This document shows, piece by piece, positions 26,306 through 36,788 of a DNA stretch of 64,000 nt. Position 1 is the stretch's first letter; the number at the start of each line of letters is the position of its first letter. Below the pieces are notes generated by a model. The model worked only from the letters and a program-made list of their open reading frames with translations. It made no database searches and had not been told where the DNA came from. The translations under genes and the position numbers were made by a program. The stretch lies in NCBI GenBank assembly GCA_002307295.1, contig DBTY01000020.1, positions 1-64,000 on the forward strand. The letters run 5' to 3'. Source of the stretch: Ignavibacteriales bacterium UBA1304 (GTDB lineage: Bacteria > Bacteroidota > Ignavibacteria > Ignavibacteriales > Ignavibacteriaceae).

Positions 26306-27730
26306 ATGAAGATATTTCTGAAACTTTTACCTATAGCGATTTTTATTTTATTTATCGCTAATAACAAACTATCCGCTCAAGCACAATGGAAGTACGTTGG
26401 GGAAGTAAAATTTCCCGCGGCTGATAGCAGCGTGTTGCAACCGCATTTAATTGCCGTTAACCAAAACGGAAGACTTTTTGCAATTTCTACAAAAGTTACT
26501 AATGCAAAAGCGCATAATGCAGTGTATTATGCAGACTCATCCGACAATTCTCTAAAAAAATTAATTGATTATAATAATAACGGCGACTCCGATACTCTAA
26601 CTGGAAATATTGGCGGCATAAGAGGCATTGCTGTTCTTGGCAACGATCTACTTATAACTGCCGGACAGCCTTACCAAAAGACAAAGCCAAATACAGTAGC
26701 ATCCCTTTATTATTATCCTAATCAGGATACAACACAGGTTCAAAAATTTGGATATGGATTTGCAGTTTCGTCAGGTTATGGCACTTACTTAGACGGTTTT
26801 GCTGTAACTAAAGATTCATTTGCAGTAGCCGGTATGCCTTATGGCAATACAGGCATTAGATTTTTTAATTTAAGCTACTCAGTAACTACTCCTGCTAGAG
26901 GATCGTATGTTTCGCCTCCATCAGGTCCAGCTGAACCAGGCGGCCCAAATACTGGCGGATATGACGTAATAAGAGATGTAGCAACAGTTCCGGGAGGAGA
27001 CTATAATAATCCTGAAACTCCTTTTTATACTTCAAGAAACTCATATTCTTCAACTCAGACTACCGGCGGAATTGCAATATGGAACGGCGGAACTCAAACT
27101 TCGCCTGGCACATATACAGGGCAGAGAATTACAGACGCCGCATCTGAATTAGTATTTGATAAAAACATCCCTTATGGAATTACAGTCGACAAGAACAAAG
27201 TTTTGTGGGTCGCTGGAATTGATTCTACAAGAAGATGGGTAAAAGGCTATACGGTAACTGTAAATTTTGCAGAACCAGTTTATGAACTTCCTTCAAAAAA
27301 TAGTTCTTCATACGCCGATCCAAATGGCGCGCCATTTTTAGCTCCTTGCGACGTGGCTCTTTCAAGCGACGCGTTAACAGCTTATGTAGCTGACGCTTCG
27401 CAGAAAACAATTTATAAGTTTAAGTTCACTAACGTTACCGGAGTAAAAGATAACGCAAATACTGTTTACGATTTTAAGTTGAACCAAAACTATCCTAATC
27501 CTTTTAACCCTTCAACAGTTATAAGCTATTCTTTGCCTAAAGCGACGAGCGTTAAACTAACTGTAACTAACTTATTAGGACAGGAAGTAGCAGTTCTTAT
27601 CAATAGTTTTCAACAGGCTGGCAGTCATACTCAGATTTTCAAAGCTGATAATTTAGCAAGCGGCGTATATTATTACACGCTTAAAACAGAATCCGGCTCT
27701 ATCAGCAAAAAAATGATATTAACGAAATAA
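26306..27730 (+). CDS. Secreted T9SS cargo protein, beta-propeller-like
   Basis: A signal peptide (ending LSAQAQ) and a ~370-residue region of repeated beta strands (for example AVLGNDLLITAG and KVLWVAGID) suggest a propeller. A T9SS type A sorting domain covers the last ~75 residues (LNQNYPNPFNPST, later SGVYYYTLK and final KKMILTK). It should be exported across the outer membrane and anchored or released. No catalytic motif is seen. It precedes the TonB-receptor cluster by 140 bases and may belong to it. Confidence 0.83.
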   Translation: MKIFLKLLPIAIFILFIANNKLSAQAQWKYVGEVKFPAADSSVLQPHLIAVNQNGRLFAISTKVTNAKAHNAVYYADSSDNSLKKLIDYNNNGDSDTLTGNIGGIRGIAVLGNDLLITAGQPYQKTKPNTVASLYYYPNQDTTQVQKFGYGFAVSSGYGTYLDGFAVTKDSFAVAGMPYGNTGIRFFNLSYSVTTPARGSYVSPPSGPAEPGGPNTGGYDVIRDVATVPGGDYNNPETPFYTSRNSYSSTQTTGGIAIWNGGTQTSPGTYTGQRITDAASELVFDKNIPYGITVDKNKVLWVAGIDSTRRWVKGYTVTVNFAEPVYELPSKNSSSYADPNGAPFLAPCDVALSSDALTAYVADASQKTIYKFKFTNVTGVKDNANTVYDFKLNQNYPNPFNPSTVISYSLPKATSVKLTVTNLLGQEVAVLINSFQQAGSHTQIFKADNLASGVYYYTLKTESGSISKKMILTK

Positions 27731-27870
27731 GAATATTTAATAAAACTCCTTTAGCGGTTTATAAAGCCGCTAAAGGTTGTTATTACAATCTCAAAAAAAA
27801 AGTTACAACCTTCGGATGAATAATCAGAAGTATTTAATTAAGGTTAAACATATAGAGTTTTTTTTACAAC

Positions 27871-30800
27871 ATGCTTAAAAATAAGTTTTTAACCCGCCTG
27901 AAATTAACGGCATTTTTTTTCGCAACAATTTCCATAATTGTTTTTCCGCAGAATTCCCGCGGTAAACTTACCGGTTTGGTGGTAGATGATAAAACAAATG
28001 AACCGCTTATTGGCGCGAACATTATTGTTGAAGGAACCAGATTAGGCGCCGCTACTGATACAAAAGGCAGATATCTTATTCTTAACGTTCCAGCCGGAAC
28101 GCAAACGGTAACTGCAAGTCTGATTGGTTATGGCAAAGTAAGAAAAACCGAAGTGGAAATAGAAATTGACCGCACAATGGAGCTTAATTTCAGATTAAAA
28201 GACGCTTCGCTGCAATTAGAACAGGTGACTATAGTAGCCGAAAGACATAAAATTACCAAAGACCAAACATCCACCGCCACTACAATAAGCGAAAGCCAGA
28301 TTAAAGCCGCTCCTATTGAAGGCATTAGAGGGGCTTTGGATTTATCTTCAGGTTTTCAGAAAACAGCCACTGGCAATTATTCTGTCAGAGGTTCTGGTTC
28401 GTATGAATTAAGTTTTCAGATCAACGGCGTTGAGCAGGTAAACTCATCTAATATAGCTCCTGTTTCGTTCGGAACTGATAAGGCTAACAACTCCTGGAAA
28501 TATGACGTTAACCCGCTTGGCGTTCAACAGGTTCAGATGATTACCGGCGGTTTTTCGCCAGAGTACGGCAACGCTCAGGCTGGCGTTGTAAAAGTAGCGC
28601 TTAAAGAAGGCGCGCAAAATTTTACGGGCGAAGGCCGGGTTGAATACAGACCTGCGGGTCAGTATCACTTTGGAGATTATATTTATTCCAAGTCAAGTTA
28701 CGAATGGCAGAAATGGGGCACGCTTGATAAATGGATGAGTCAGATTGAAACTATTATTAAAGGACTTAAATTAGATACGCGCTATGCAGACCTTTATAAT
28801 AAGCGCAAAAACAGCAAGGCGGATTCTGTCGCTTTTTACACTATTGCGAATAAGGAAGTTACCTGGGCATATAATACCTGGGTGAAAAACCATACGCCAA
28901 GCGACGATAACCCATTGGGCGTTTACGATTATACGCAGTACGCATATAAAAGATATATGGTCGGATTTGGCGGGCCGTTAGGCAAAGATCCAAATCTTCT
29001 AAGATTTTTCTTTTCGGGCGAATATAGAAGCAACCCTACTAAATTACCAACTCCAGAAAAACAGCAGATATACCAGAACTATATTCTCAATTTAAGTTAT
29101 CAGCCAGCTCAGGATCAGAAATTTAAGTTTTTAACAAGCTATCAAAAATACCGCGGAGGCATCTGGTCTGGGTCTGACGATATTCGCTGGTCCGGTTTGG
29201 CGTTTACTCCTCCGGGACTATCTACAAAATATTATGTTACTACCGATCCGGTTAGAACTGAATTAACTTTTGCTCAAAGCGTAAACTGGATTTATACTAT
29301 TAATCCTAAATCATTTGTCGAAGCGACGGTTTCGCGTCAATTAGAAAGATATGAAATTCCTTATGAATATCTTGCCGGAACAGTAAATGCGCGCGACAGG
29401 CTTGATAGCCTTGGCGATACGCAAGGTTCAATTTTACTTGACGGAGTATGGTGGGATAATAGTTATTTCAGACCTCTGATTAATGCAAGCACAAACTATT
29501 ATCAGGATACCAGAACAGAAACAATTAATCTTAACCTTGACTATACAAGTCAGGTTAACGAAGCTAACCTGATTAAAGGCGGTATCCGTTTTAATTATTG
29601 GGATTTGTTTAACAATGCGGTTAACTCAAGTTATGCCGCAAATACTTATGTGACAAGAAGCGGTTATGCCGATTATTATCATGCTTATCCTTATAATGCG
29701 GCGTTTTATATTCAGGATAAAATGGAATACTCTGGGATGATTGCTAATATTGGACTAAGAGGCGAAACATATAATTTTCAGTCTCTGATTCCCTACGATA
29801 AGTTTGATGTTTTTTATCAGGGCACAAGCGGCGCTTCTGGAACTGACGTAGGAAACCCTAAGACTATAAAATCTAAAAATCACTATGTCCTTTTGCCAAG
29901 AGTTGGAATTTCTTTCCCGGTTGGCGAGAACACCGCTTTCAGAATTCAGTACGGTCATTTTGCGTCGATGCCTACTTTTAGTCAGGCTCTTTCCAGAAGA
30001 ACTCAAAGCGGTTGGACTGGAATTGGCAACGCCGATCTTGAATTTAAGAAAACTATAAACTATGAATTTGGCTTACAGCAGGTATTAGGGCAAAGCCACA
30101 GATTAGACGTCGTGCTTTATTTTAACGATAGAGTTAAGCAAATCGGAAATCAATATGTAGCCGCTTATACAGGCAGCGCAGAACGCCCTGCAGGCTATGC
30201 TTTAGACAATACTCCTCTTTATTACTATACTACTTATGCTAATAACGCTTATGGTTCTACTGTCGGTTCAGAAATTACTTTTGAAACAGTCGGTATAGGC
30301 AACTGGTCGTACAGATTAAGCTATAGTCTTTCTCAAACAAAAGAGGGAACATATGGAGCGACGACTTTATATCCTGACGGTACAAGAAGTTATTTAAACA
30401 AGAGCGCTACTACGGAGTATATTTCAAGCAACGACAGAACTCATAATTTTAGAGCGTTATTACAATATCAGATACCCAAAGACGGGGGATTATCAGTATT
30501 TGGCGTTAAACCGCTTGAAGGCACAATCTTAAGTTTAACATATACCGCTCAATCTGGAACCCCATATACATATACTACCGATTTTGATCCAGTAGGCATA
30601 ACTAATAACAGACGCTATCCGTTAGAATCAAGTTTTGATTTTAATATCATTAAAAATATTGAGATAAAAGGCGGAGGCAGATTTTTATTAGGAATAAGAG
30701 TAATGAACTTGTTTAACAACGCATGGCTTACTCCTATGGACGTAACAGACGATATAAATAGTTGGGTTGAAAAAGGTATTACAATAGCCGACGCAGGCAA

Positions 30801-30894
30801 CGATCCTACAAGATTAAGCTATGTAGCGGCTTCTTACAGAGCATATAGAAATTCGCCAAGGTCAATTTATTTTACGTTGGGCTATGGCTTTTAA
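27871..30894 (+). CDS. TonB-dependent outer-membrane receptor with carboxypeptidase-regulatory-like domain
   Basis: Layout: signal peptide (1-27), a CarboxypepD_reg-like domain (~32-115, GKLTGLVVDDKTNEPLIGAN), a plug domain (~130-240, ending ITGGFSPEYGNAQAGVVKV), then a long barrel to residue 1007. Such receptors import large ligands using force from TonB-ExbB-ExbD. No SusD-like gene follows; instead a FlgD-like secreted protein, a PorV homologue and small barrels do. It heads a run of same-strand genes with short gaps, probably an operon to 36769. Confidence 0.92.
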   Translation: MLKNKFLTRLKLTAFFFATISIIVFPQNSRGKLTGLVVDDKTNEPLIGANIIVEGTRLGAATDTKGRYLILNVPAGTQTVTASLIGYGKVRKTEVEIEIDRTMELNFRLKDASLQLEQVTIVAERHKITKDQTSTATTISESQIKAAPIEGIRGALDLSSGFQKTATGNYSVRGSGSYELSFQINGVEQVNSSNIAPVSFGTDKANNSWKYDVNPLGVQQVQMITGGFSPEYGNAQAGVVKVALKEGAQNFTGEGRVEYRPAGQYHFGDYIYSKSSYEWQKWGTLDKWMSQIETIIKGLKLDTRYADLYNKRKNSKADSVAFYTIANKEVTWAYNTWVKNHTPSDDNPLGVYDYTQYAYKRYMVGFGGPLGKDPNLLRFFFSGEYRSNPTKLPTPEKQQIYQNYILNLSYQPAQDQKFKFLTSYQKYRGGIWSGSDDIRWSGLAFTPPGLSTKYYVTTDPVRTELTFAQSVNWIYTINPKSFVEATVSRQLERYEIPYEYLAGTVNARDRLDSLGDTQGSILLDGVWWDNSYFRPLINASTNYYQDTRTETINLNLDYTSQVNEANLIKGGIRFNYWDLFNNAVNSSYAANTYVTRSGYADYYHAYPYNAAFYIQDKMEYSGMIANIGLRGETYNFQSLIPYDKFDVFYQGTSGASGTDVGNPKTIKSKNHYVLLPRVGISFPVGENTAFRIQYGHFASMPTFSQALSRRTQSGWTGIGNADLEFKKTINYEFGLQQVLGQSHRLDVVLYFNDRVKQIGNQYVAAYTGSAERPAGYALDNTPLYYYTTYANNAYGSTVGSEITFETVGIGNWSYRLSYSLSQTKEGTYGATTLYPDGTRSYLNKSATTEYISSNDRTHNFRALLQYQIPKDGGLSVFGVKPLEGTILSLTYTAQSGTPYTYTTDFDPVGITNNRRYPLESSFDFNIIKNIEIKGGGRFLLGIRVMNLFNNAWLTPMDVTDDINSWVEKGITIADAGNDPTRLSYVAASYRAYRNSPRSIYFTLGYGF

Positions 30895-30932
30895 TCAGAA
30901 ATTAATGGATAAATAATTTATTTTTATTTTTT

Positions 30933-33074
30933 ATGAAATACATTCAGAAACATATTTTTTATTTAGTAGCTATAAACTTTCTTGTTTTTACGGCAAAGAG
31001 TTTTTCGCAAGTAGAATCGCCAACGCTTTCTTTTAATAGAGGGGCGTTATGGCAGAGCGTTTATAATGGAAAAGTCGGCCCAATATTTTCAAACTGGGGG
31101 AACAAAGGCGTTGGTTTAGACTGGCCTGGTTTTGATAAAACCTGGATCAATACAAATATCGGAGGGACTGCATCTCACCTTGCAACCGGAGGATTTTGGA
31201 TTGGAGCAAAAAAATCAAAAGATAGCGTAATCTCTGTAGAAGACTGGTCTATTTATGCGGGCACAATTTCTAGCGACGCCGGAGCTAAATACAGAATGAC
31301 GCAGCATCATCAGAAATTTAAAAATGGCGAGAATTATTGGCTGAAAGAAAACGCCAAAGAGTCTGAAGAAGAAATTGAAAGCTCATGGGAATATAATAAA
31401 AACTATAGCAATACCGACGACCGCGATCATCAACTGCCTGTAAGGGTTACCAGAAGAGCATACAACTGGAGCGGTTCTAAAAGAGATGAGAACTATATTA
31501 TTTATGAGTATACAATTAAAAATATCTCAAATGAAATTAAAGCGGCCGATACTTCAATTAGCGTAGCGGACACTTTATATGATTTGTATCTGATGGCAAA
31601 TTATGCAATGCATGTAAATTCAAGAGCATGGACTATATTATTCCCATCGCTAACGCCGGGCGCAAGAAACACATGGTATTTCTGGGATAACGCGCGTAAA
31701 ATGATTTATGGCAGGTCTGGCGATTATCTTGAAACTGTAGCTAATGAAGAATATGGCTTTGTAGCTAATCAGGGGCAGGAACTTTCTTCGGGCTCTGTCA
31801 CAGGCGAATGGACGGCTCCCGGTTTTGTAGGCGTTCGCCTTTTGTATTCGTCTCCTGATAATACAGGGCAGGCTACAAGGGTAAATCAATACGGCTGGTC
31901 TGCAGGATTAAATTCTATTGACCAAAGCGGTCCTTTTAACGGTATTCCAGGCACTGCCGATGCAGAATACGCCGTATTAAAAAATATTGCTACAGCTGCA
32001 AGCTTTGTGTCAAGTTCTGCCGATACTATTTATATGCGTAGAAACAGAATGTGGTCGTTAATGTCTCTTGGCCCTTGGACTATCTTGCCAGGAGATTCAA
32101 TTGTCGTGGCTTTAGCTGAAGTTGTTAATGGAATTGATTATGCCGACGCTCTTAATAAGAATATTCAGAAGAGCGAAATTGGCGGAACAAGCTCTTCTTA
32201 TATTTCCGGAACAACAAGATATAGAGGCGGCTATTTATTTAACAGCTCCGCCGATAAAGCTAAATTTACATACGATCAATACAGAGATTCAAAAACAGGC
32301 CAATTAACAGGCAACGGATTAAACCATCCCGATCCGCCTGCGGCTCCAACTTTTACTGTATCTTATTATAAAGGAACAAAAAATATTGCAGCCAACGTTC
32401 TTCGTTGGGGAAAAGAAACAGAAAGCATTCCCGACCCGGATGATGGAACTTTGGATTTAGCTGGCTATAATGTTTATCGTTCAAACTATTTGCCTATAGG
32501 GCCATGGACTAAAATAGCCACAATTATAAAAGGCGACCCAAATGTTTACAGCTCTTCGGAAAGCAAGTATGTATTTGTAGATACTTCTGCAAGCATCGGA
32601 ACGTCGTATTATTATTCATTAACGGCATATGACACGGGTAAAGCAAGCTGGCCTATAAATCCTTCGGCGGTATTTCCTGAAACTGGTTCAAACCGGGTTC
32701 CGCCTTTAGAGTCTTCTATTTTTGCAAACAGAATGACCCAGACATTTACAACGACTTTTCCTCCTGCTACAACTTTAAGCAATGTTATGGTAGTGCCAAA
32801 TCCATTTGTGTTAGGCAATAAGTACGCAAGCATCGGAGTGCCGGGTTCTGACGATGATATTCAATTTGTAAATATTCCTAATCCATGTACAATTCGGATA
32901 TATACTGTGAGAGGCGATTTAGTAAAAACAATTACCGTGGCTTCCGGAGCCGGAGCTATAGCGACATGGGATCAGTCATCGGATTACGGACAATTTGTTG
33001 GAAGCGGAATTTATATTTATCATATAGATTCTCCGTTAGGAACTAAAAAAGGTAAACTGGCAATAGTCAGATAA
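30933..33074 (+). CDS. Secreted multidomain protein with FlgD/T9SS-like C-terminal domain
   Basis: This 713-aa protein has a signal peptide. It has a large N-terminal beta-rich region with the segment RDENYIIYEYTIKN, a fibronectin-III-like stretch (~490-590: DLAGYNVYRSNYLPIGPWTKI), and a C-terminal Ig-like domain (IRIYTVRGDLVKTI ... GSGIYIYHI ... GKLAIVR) resembling FlgD or T9SS sorting domains. It lies 38 bases after the TonB receptor and before PorV, so it could be the surface partner of the receptor, taking a SusD-like place. That role is inference. Confidence 0.78.
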   Translation: MKYIQKHIFYLVAINFLVFTAKSFSQVESPTLSFNRGALWQSVYNGKVGPIFSNWGNKGVGLDWPGFDKTWINTNIGGTASHLATGGFWIGAKKSKDSVISVEDWSIYAGTISSDAGAKYRMTQHHQKFKNGENYWLKENAKESEEEIESSWEYNKNYSNTDDRDHQLPVRVTRRAYNWSGSKRDENYIIYEYTIKNISNEIKAADTSISVADTLYDLYLMANYAMHVNSRAWTILFPSLTPGARNTWYFWDNARKMIYGRSGDYLETVANEEYGFVANQGQELSSGSVTGEWTAPGFVGVRLLYSSPDNTGQATRVNQYGWSAGLNSIDQSGPFNGIPGTADAEYAVLKNIATAASFVSSSADTIYMRRNRMWSLMSLGPWTILPGDSIVVALAEVVNGIDYADALNKNIQKSEIGGTSSSYISGTTRYRGGYLFNSSADKAKFTYDQYRDSKTGQLTGNGLNHPDPPAAPTFTVSYYKGTKNIAANVLRWGKETESIPDPDDGTLDLAGYNVYRSNYLPIGPWTKIATIIKGDPNVYSSSESKYVFVDTSASIGTSYYYSLTAYDTGKASWPINPSAVFPETGSNRVPPLESSIFANRMTQTFTTTFPPATTLSNVMVVPNPFVLGNKYASIGVPGSDDDIQFVNIPNPCTIRIYTVRGDLVKTITVASGAGAIATWDQSSDYGQFVGSGIYIYHIDSPLGTKKGKLAIVR

Positions 33075-33118
33075 AAAGAATATACGTAATAATAAATTAT
33101 TAATAGAAAATTAAATAA

Positions 33119-34060
33119 ATGAAACTGAAAATATTTATTACATTCTTAGTATGCTCGATGTTTATTCAAGCGCAGGAATTTAAAAAAACAGGTACTGCCG
33201 GATTTGTTTTTCTTGAAATACCGGTTACTGCCAGAAGCGCCGGTTTAGGCGACGCCTCAATTGCTTTAGCGGATATGAATTCTGATGGAGTGTTTTCAAA
33301 CCCGGCCTCTCTTGGTTTTATTAATCAGAAGAATATGCTTTCGGTTTCATACGCTCCATGGATAGCCGATATTAAACATTACGCGGCAAGCTATTCCTAT
33401 ACTAATCCTTTGGGAGTTGTTGGGTTGGGAGTTAACTATATGGATTATGGCTCAATCCCCAGAACATATAAAACCGGGGCGCAGGATGTTTATAAAGTTG
33501 ACGGCACGTTTAGCGCTTATGATATTGCTATTGGGCTAAGCTATTCTAAAATGCTTACTGATAAGTTTTCTTTTGGAGCTACTGTTAAGTATGTAAAAGA
33601 AGCCATTGACGTTTACAGCGCAAGCAATGTGCTTTTTGATGGAGGCGTTTTATATTACACAGGTCTTGGTTCATTAAGAATTGCTGCTGATATTCAGAAT
33701 TTTGGCGTGGACGCTAAATTTATTAATGAAACTTTTAGAATGCCTTCTGTTCTTAAACTTGGAGCCGCAGCGGAGGTGTTAGGCAGCTTCGACTCTGAAT
33801 ACAGAGTAACCGCTATGGTTGAAGCTCTTCATCCAAACGACGGAAACGAAAGAATGATAGTTGGTCTTGAAACCTGCTGGAACAATATGTTTACGCTGCG
33901 CGGAGGCTACAAATTTTATTATGATGAAGAAACATACAGCTTTGGCGTAGGAGTAAATCCTCAGTTTGCTTCTTACCCGGTAAATGTTGATTTCTCTTTC
34001 TCAAATTATGGAAGGTTAGGCAATATAGTTAGATTCACTCTTCAACTTGGACTATTATAA
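33119..34060 (+). CDS. PorV/PorQ-family outer-membrane protein
   Basis: The 313-aa protein has a signal peptide followed by the family start TGTAGFVFLEIPVTARSAGLGDASIA and SNPASLGFI, which match PorV/PorQ proteins (FadL-like barrels). PorV carries T9SS cargo from the translocon to the attachment complex; PorQ is related. Many paralogues occur in these lineages, so it need not be the core PorV. Its position after a T9SS-type cargo gene fits a cargo-specific shuttle. The next start follows one base after its stop. Confidence 0.85.
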   Translation: MKLKIFITFLVCSMFIQAQEFKKTGTAGFVFLEIPVTARSAGLGDASIALADMNSDGVFSNPASLGFINQKNMLSVSYAPWIADIKHYAASYSYTNPLGVVGLGVNYMDYGSIPRTYKTGAQDVYKVDGTFSAYDIAIGLSYSKMLTDKFSFGATVKYVKEAIDVYSASNVLFDGGVLYYTGLGSLRIAADIQNFGVDAKFINETFRMPSVLKLGAAAEVLGSFDSEYRVTAMVEALHPNDGNERMIVGLETCWNNMFTLRGGYKFYYDEETYSFGVGVNPQFASYPVNVDFSFSNYGRLGNIVRFTLQLGLL

Positions 34061-34061
34061 A

Positions 34062-34838
34062 ATGAAAATGAATCATAAATTAAAAACAGGATTTTTCGCT
34101 TTTTTAGTATGCGCAATAACGTGCAGCGCTAATATCAACGCGCAGATTGTAAAATCGGTTGAGGCGTTTTCTAATTATTCAACCGCTCTTAGCCGCTCTG
34201 CTAACGGAGGCTCGTTTATTGCTCCGGATATTTTAGTAAAGGACGCTAACGGTTTGGGCGGCGGCGTAAAACTAAATATTAACGTTTGGCATAATTATTA
34301 CGTTGGCCTTTCTTTCGGATATGAATTATACTCTGTGCATCAGGATTCTGCAATAGTTAGGTGGAACTGGCTTTTCTGGGATACGCGTTACAAAGGTTTT
34401 ATTCAGGATGCATTAAATTCAAATCCGAATCTTTCTGGTCTTATAAGCCCTATTCAGAAATTAGAGATTATGCCTGTGTTCGTTACTTTTAACGCCGAAT
34501 ATAATCCGCTTAATCATTTTTTTGTAAATCCATCAGTTGGTTTTGGCGTGGTTCCATATACGCGTAAATTATATCTTGAGGAAACATGGCAAAAGAAGTT
34601 TACAGATTTGAACTATACTTTTGGTTATAGCTTTAGAAATTTTGCGCCTAATAAAACAGGCAACCCATTTGCTCTAACTGCGGGATTAAATCTTGCCTAT
34701 GAACTAAGCGACGAGTTCAGAATTCATACTGAAGCCGATTATGTGCAGTTTATTAAAACTCCCGGCAAAGCCGGTTCGGACGATTTCCCAATAGAGAGAT
34801 TAATCAACATTAAACTCGGATTAACTATCCTATATTAA
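34062..34838 (+). CDS. Outer-membrane beta-barrel protein
   Basis: This 258-aa protein starts at ATG 34062, one base after the previous stop; an in-frame TTG further upstream would overlap porV and is less likely. It has a signal peptide (ending NINAQ) and alternating aromatic strands with a terminal IKLGLTILY, as in 8-12-stranded barrels. No substrate motif is visible. It is coupled to the PorV-like gene. Confidence 0.75.
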   Translation: MKMNHKLKTGFFAFLVCAITCSANINAQIVKSVEAFSNYSTALSRSANGGSFIAPDILVKDANGLGGGVKLNINVWHNYYVGLSFGYELYSVHQDSAIVRWNWLFWDTRYKGFIQDALNSNPNLSGLISPIQKLEIMPVFVTFNAEYNPLNHFFVNPSVGFGVVPYTRKLYLEETWQKKFTDLNYTFGYSFRNFAPNKTGNPFALTAGLNLAYELSDEFRIHTEADYVQFIKTPGKAGSDDFPIERLINIKLGLTILY

Positions 34839-34843
34839 TTAAA

Positions 34844-35563
34844 ATGAAAAAAATACTTTACATTATAACTTTAGTAATAGCATTATTGCCGGTTAAAAAT
34901 ATTTTTAGTCAGGATGACGAAGAATATATTATAGCAGGCGCAAACGGAGCTTTGTATATCCCTTCAGGAACGCTTCACGATAGGTTTAAGTCTACTGTCG
35001 GGGAAAGCTTTTATCTTGGCAAATCAGTCGGCGACGGATGGTCGTGGGTTGGTAAATTTGAGTATTTTAAATATGATAAATTAAATGAAGATAAACTGCA
35101 TATTACTCGTAATGTAACCGTAAACGACGTTGATACAAGATTTGAAATCCCATTGCCAAAACTTAAAATGAGTCTTCAGGTGGTAGGTTTATCGGCTAAT
35201 GCGGGTTATGAAATATTTAACAATGGAACTTTGAAAACTGATCTTGAGTTTGGTTTTGGAATTTACAGGTGGTTCAATAAAAGAGGCGCTTATTATGATT
35301 CCCTAAGCGTTGATACTGGTAAGGGAAATCTTGCTTTGGCGCAGGTGCTTGAAGTTCCTGAAAAAAATCAGGTAGACTGGAGCGGAGGTCTAAATTTTGG
35401 AGTAGGCGTAAGCGTTAAAGTTTATAAACCAATCTGGTTTTATGCCTCGGTAAATTACAAATTGGTTATTGGAGAGCTTTGGCCGGCGTTAGACCTTGAT
35501 CTTGAAAACGTTAGTACTTTCCAAATGTATGAAATAAAAGCAGGATTTAGAGCTCAATTTTAA
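34844..35563 (+). CDS. Outer-membrane beta-barrel-like protein
   Basis: A signal peptide (MKKILYIITLVIALLPVKN...) precedes a 239-aa product with repeated amphipathic strands and a final KAGFRAQF, the aromatic end expected by the BAM machinery. It starts five bases after the previous stop, so it is in the same transcript as the preceding barrel. I do not recognise a named family. Confidence 0.73.
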   Translation: MKKILYIITLVIALLPVKNIFSQDDEEYIIAGANGALYIPSGTLHDRFKSTVGESFYLGKSVGDGWSWVGKFEYFKYDKLNEDKLHITRNVTVNDVDTRFEIPLPKLKMSLQVVGLSANAGYEIFNNGTLKTDLEFGFGIYRWFNKRGAYYDSLSVDTGKGNLALAQVLEVPEKNQVDWSGGLNFGVGVSVKVYKPIWFYASVNYKLVIGELWPALDLDLENVSTFQMYEIKAGFRAQF

Positions 35564-35629
35564 TTCCCTAAATATAATATAAAAATTCTCAGCTCGGTTG
35601 TTTTTAAACCCTTCTATTAAGGGGAGGGA

Positions 35630-36769
35630 ATGTATTTTAAAATTTTTAAACTATCTGGTATTCAGATTATGAAAAATAAGATTATTCTTTATTTATTTTT
35701 ATTGGTTTGCATTTCTTCAATAGCTATTCCAAAGCCAATACAAAAGCCTGTAAGAGGCGTGTGGCTGACAAACGTTGATAGTAAAGTTTTAAATTCTAAA
35801 GCTAATATTATTGAAGCTGTTAACTTATGCGATAAACTTGGGATTAATACTATTTTTGTTGTTACGCTTAATAAAGCAATGACAACTTACCCAAGCAAAA
35901 TAATGGAAAATATGACCGGAGTGAAGATTGATACTATGTATACCGGGCGCGATCCATTGAAAGAATTAATTACTGAGGCTCACAGAAAAAATATCAAAGT
36001 AATAGCCTGGTTTGAATACGGCTTTTCCGCATCATACAAATCAAACGGCGGTGAAATATTAAAGAGAAAACCGGAATGGGCTTCTAAAGATGTAGAAGGC
36101 AAATTAGCTACTAAAAGCGGATTTGAATGGATGAATGGTTTTCTGCCTGAAGTTCAGGACTTTATGCTATCGCTTATTATGGAAGTCGTAAAAAATTATG
36201 ATGTGGATGGAATACAGGGGGACGACAGGCTTCCTGCAATGCCTTCTGAATCAGGCTATGACAGCTATACGGTTGAACGCTATAAAAAAGAGCATAATGG
36301 CTTAACTCCTCCTGCAAACTCAAAAGACTCCGCCTGGGTGCAATGGAGAACTGATATTATGACAGATTTTCTTCAGAGAATTTATACAGAAGTTAAAGGG
36401 TATAATAAAAATCTGATTGTTTCAATGTCGCCAAGTATTTATCCCTGGGGCAAAGAAGAGTATTTGCAGGATTGGCCTCTTTGGGTTAAAAAAGGATTAG
36501 TGGATCTGGTCGTTCCGCAAATTTACAGATATGACATTAAAGGTTACGTGAAAGCAATAGACGATATTGTTAAAGGACAAATTGATAAAAAAGATTTTAA
36601 TAAATTTATACCGGGGCTGTTAATAAACACGGGGGATTATTCGGCTAAAGACGCATATTTAGAAAAAATGCTTAAAGCGAACAGAAAGCGCGGTATAAAA
36701 GGGGAATCGTACTTTTTTTATGAAGGGATTAAAAAATATCCTAAACTGCTAAAGAAGTTTTATAAATAA
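35630..36769 (+). CDS. Exported GHL10-type glycoside hydrolase-like protein
   Basis: The 379-aa protein starts its mature part with RGVWLTNVDS, the typical start of GHL10 (DUF187) hydrolases. TIM-barrel landmarks follow: IKVIAWFEYGFSA, NYDVDGIQGDDR (likely catalytic acid region) and VSMSPSIYPWG. The family acts on unidentified glycans. A signal peptide begins either at residue 1 or at the second Met (position 35669, MKNKIILYLF); the first ATG has GGGGAGGG almost touching it, so the start is uncertain. It is the last gene of the TonB-receptor run. Confidence 0.83.
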   Translation: MYFKIFKLSGIQIMKNKIILYLFLLVCISSIAIPKPIQKPVRGVWLTNVDSKVLNSKANIIEAVNLCDKLGINTIFVVTLNKAMTTYPSKIMENMTGVKIDTMYTGRDPLKELITEAHRKNIKVIAWFEYGFSASYKSNGGEILKRKPEWASKDVEGKLATKSGFEWMNGFLPEVQDFMLSLIMEVVKNYDVDGIQGDDRLPAMPSESGYDSYTVERYKKEHNGLTPPANSKDSAWVQWRTDIMTDFLQRIYTEVKGYNKNLIVSMSPSIYPWGKEEYLQDWPLWVKKGLVDLVVPQIYRYDIKGYVKAIDDIVKGQIDKKDFNKFIPGLLINTGDYSAKDAYLEKMLKANRKRGIKGESYFFYEGIKKYPKLLKKFYK

Positions 36770-36788
36770 AACCAGACAATTAGACCTT

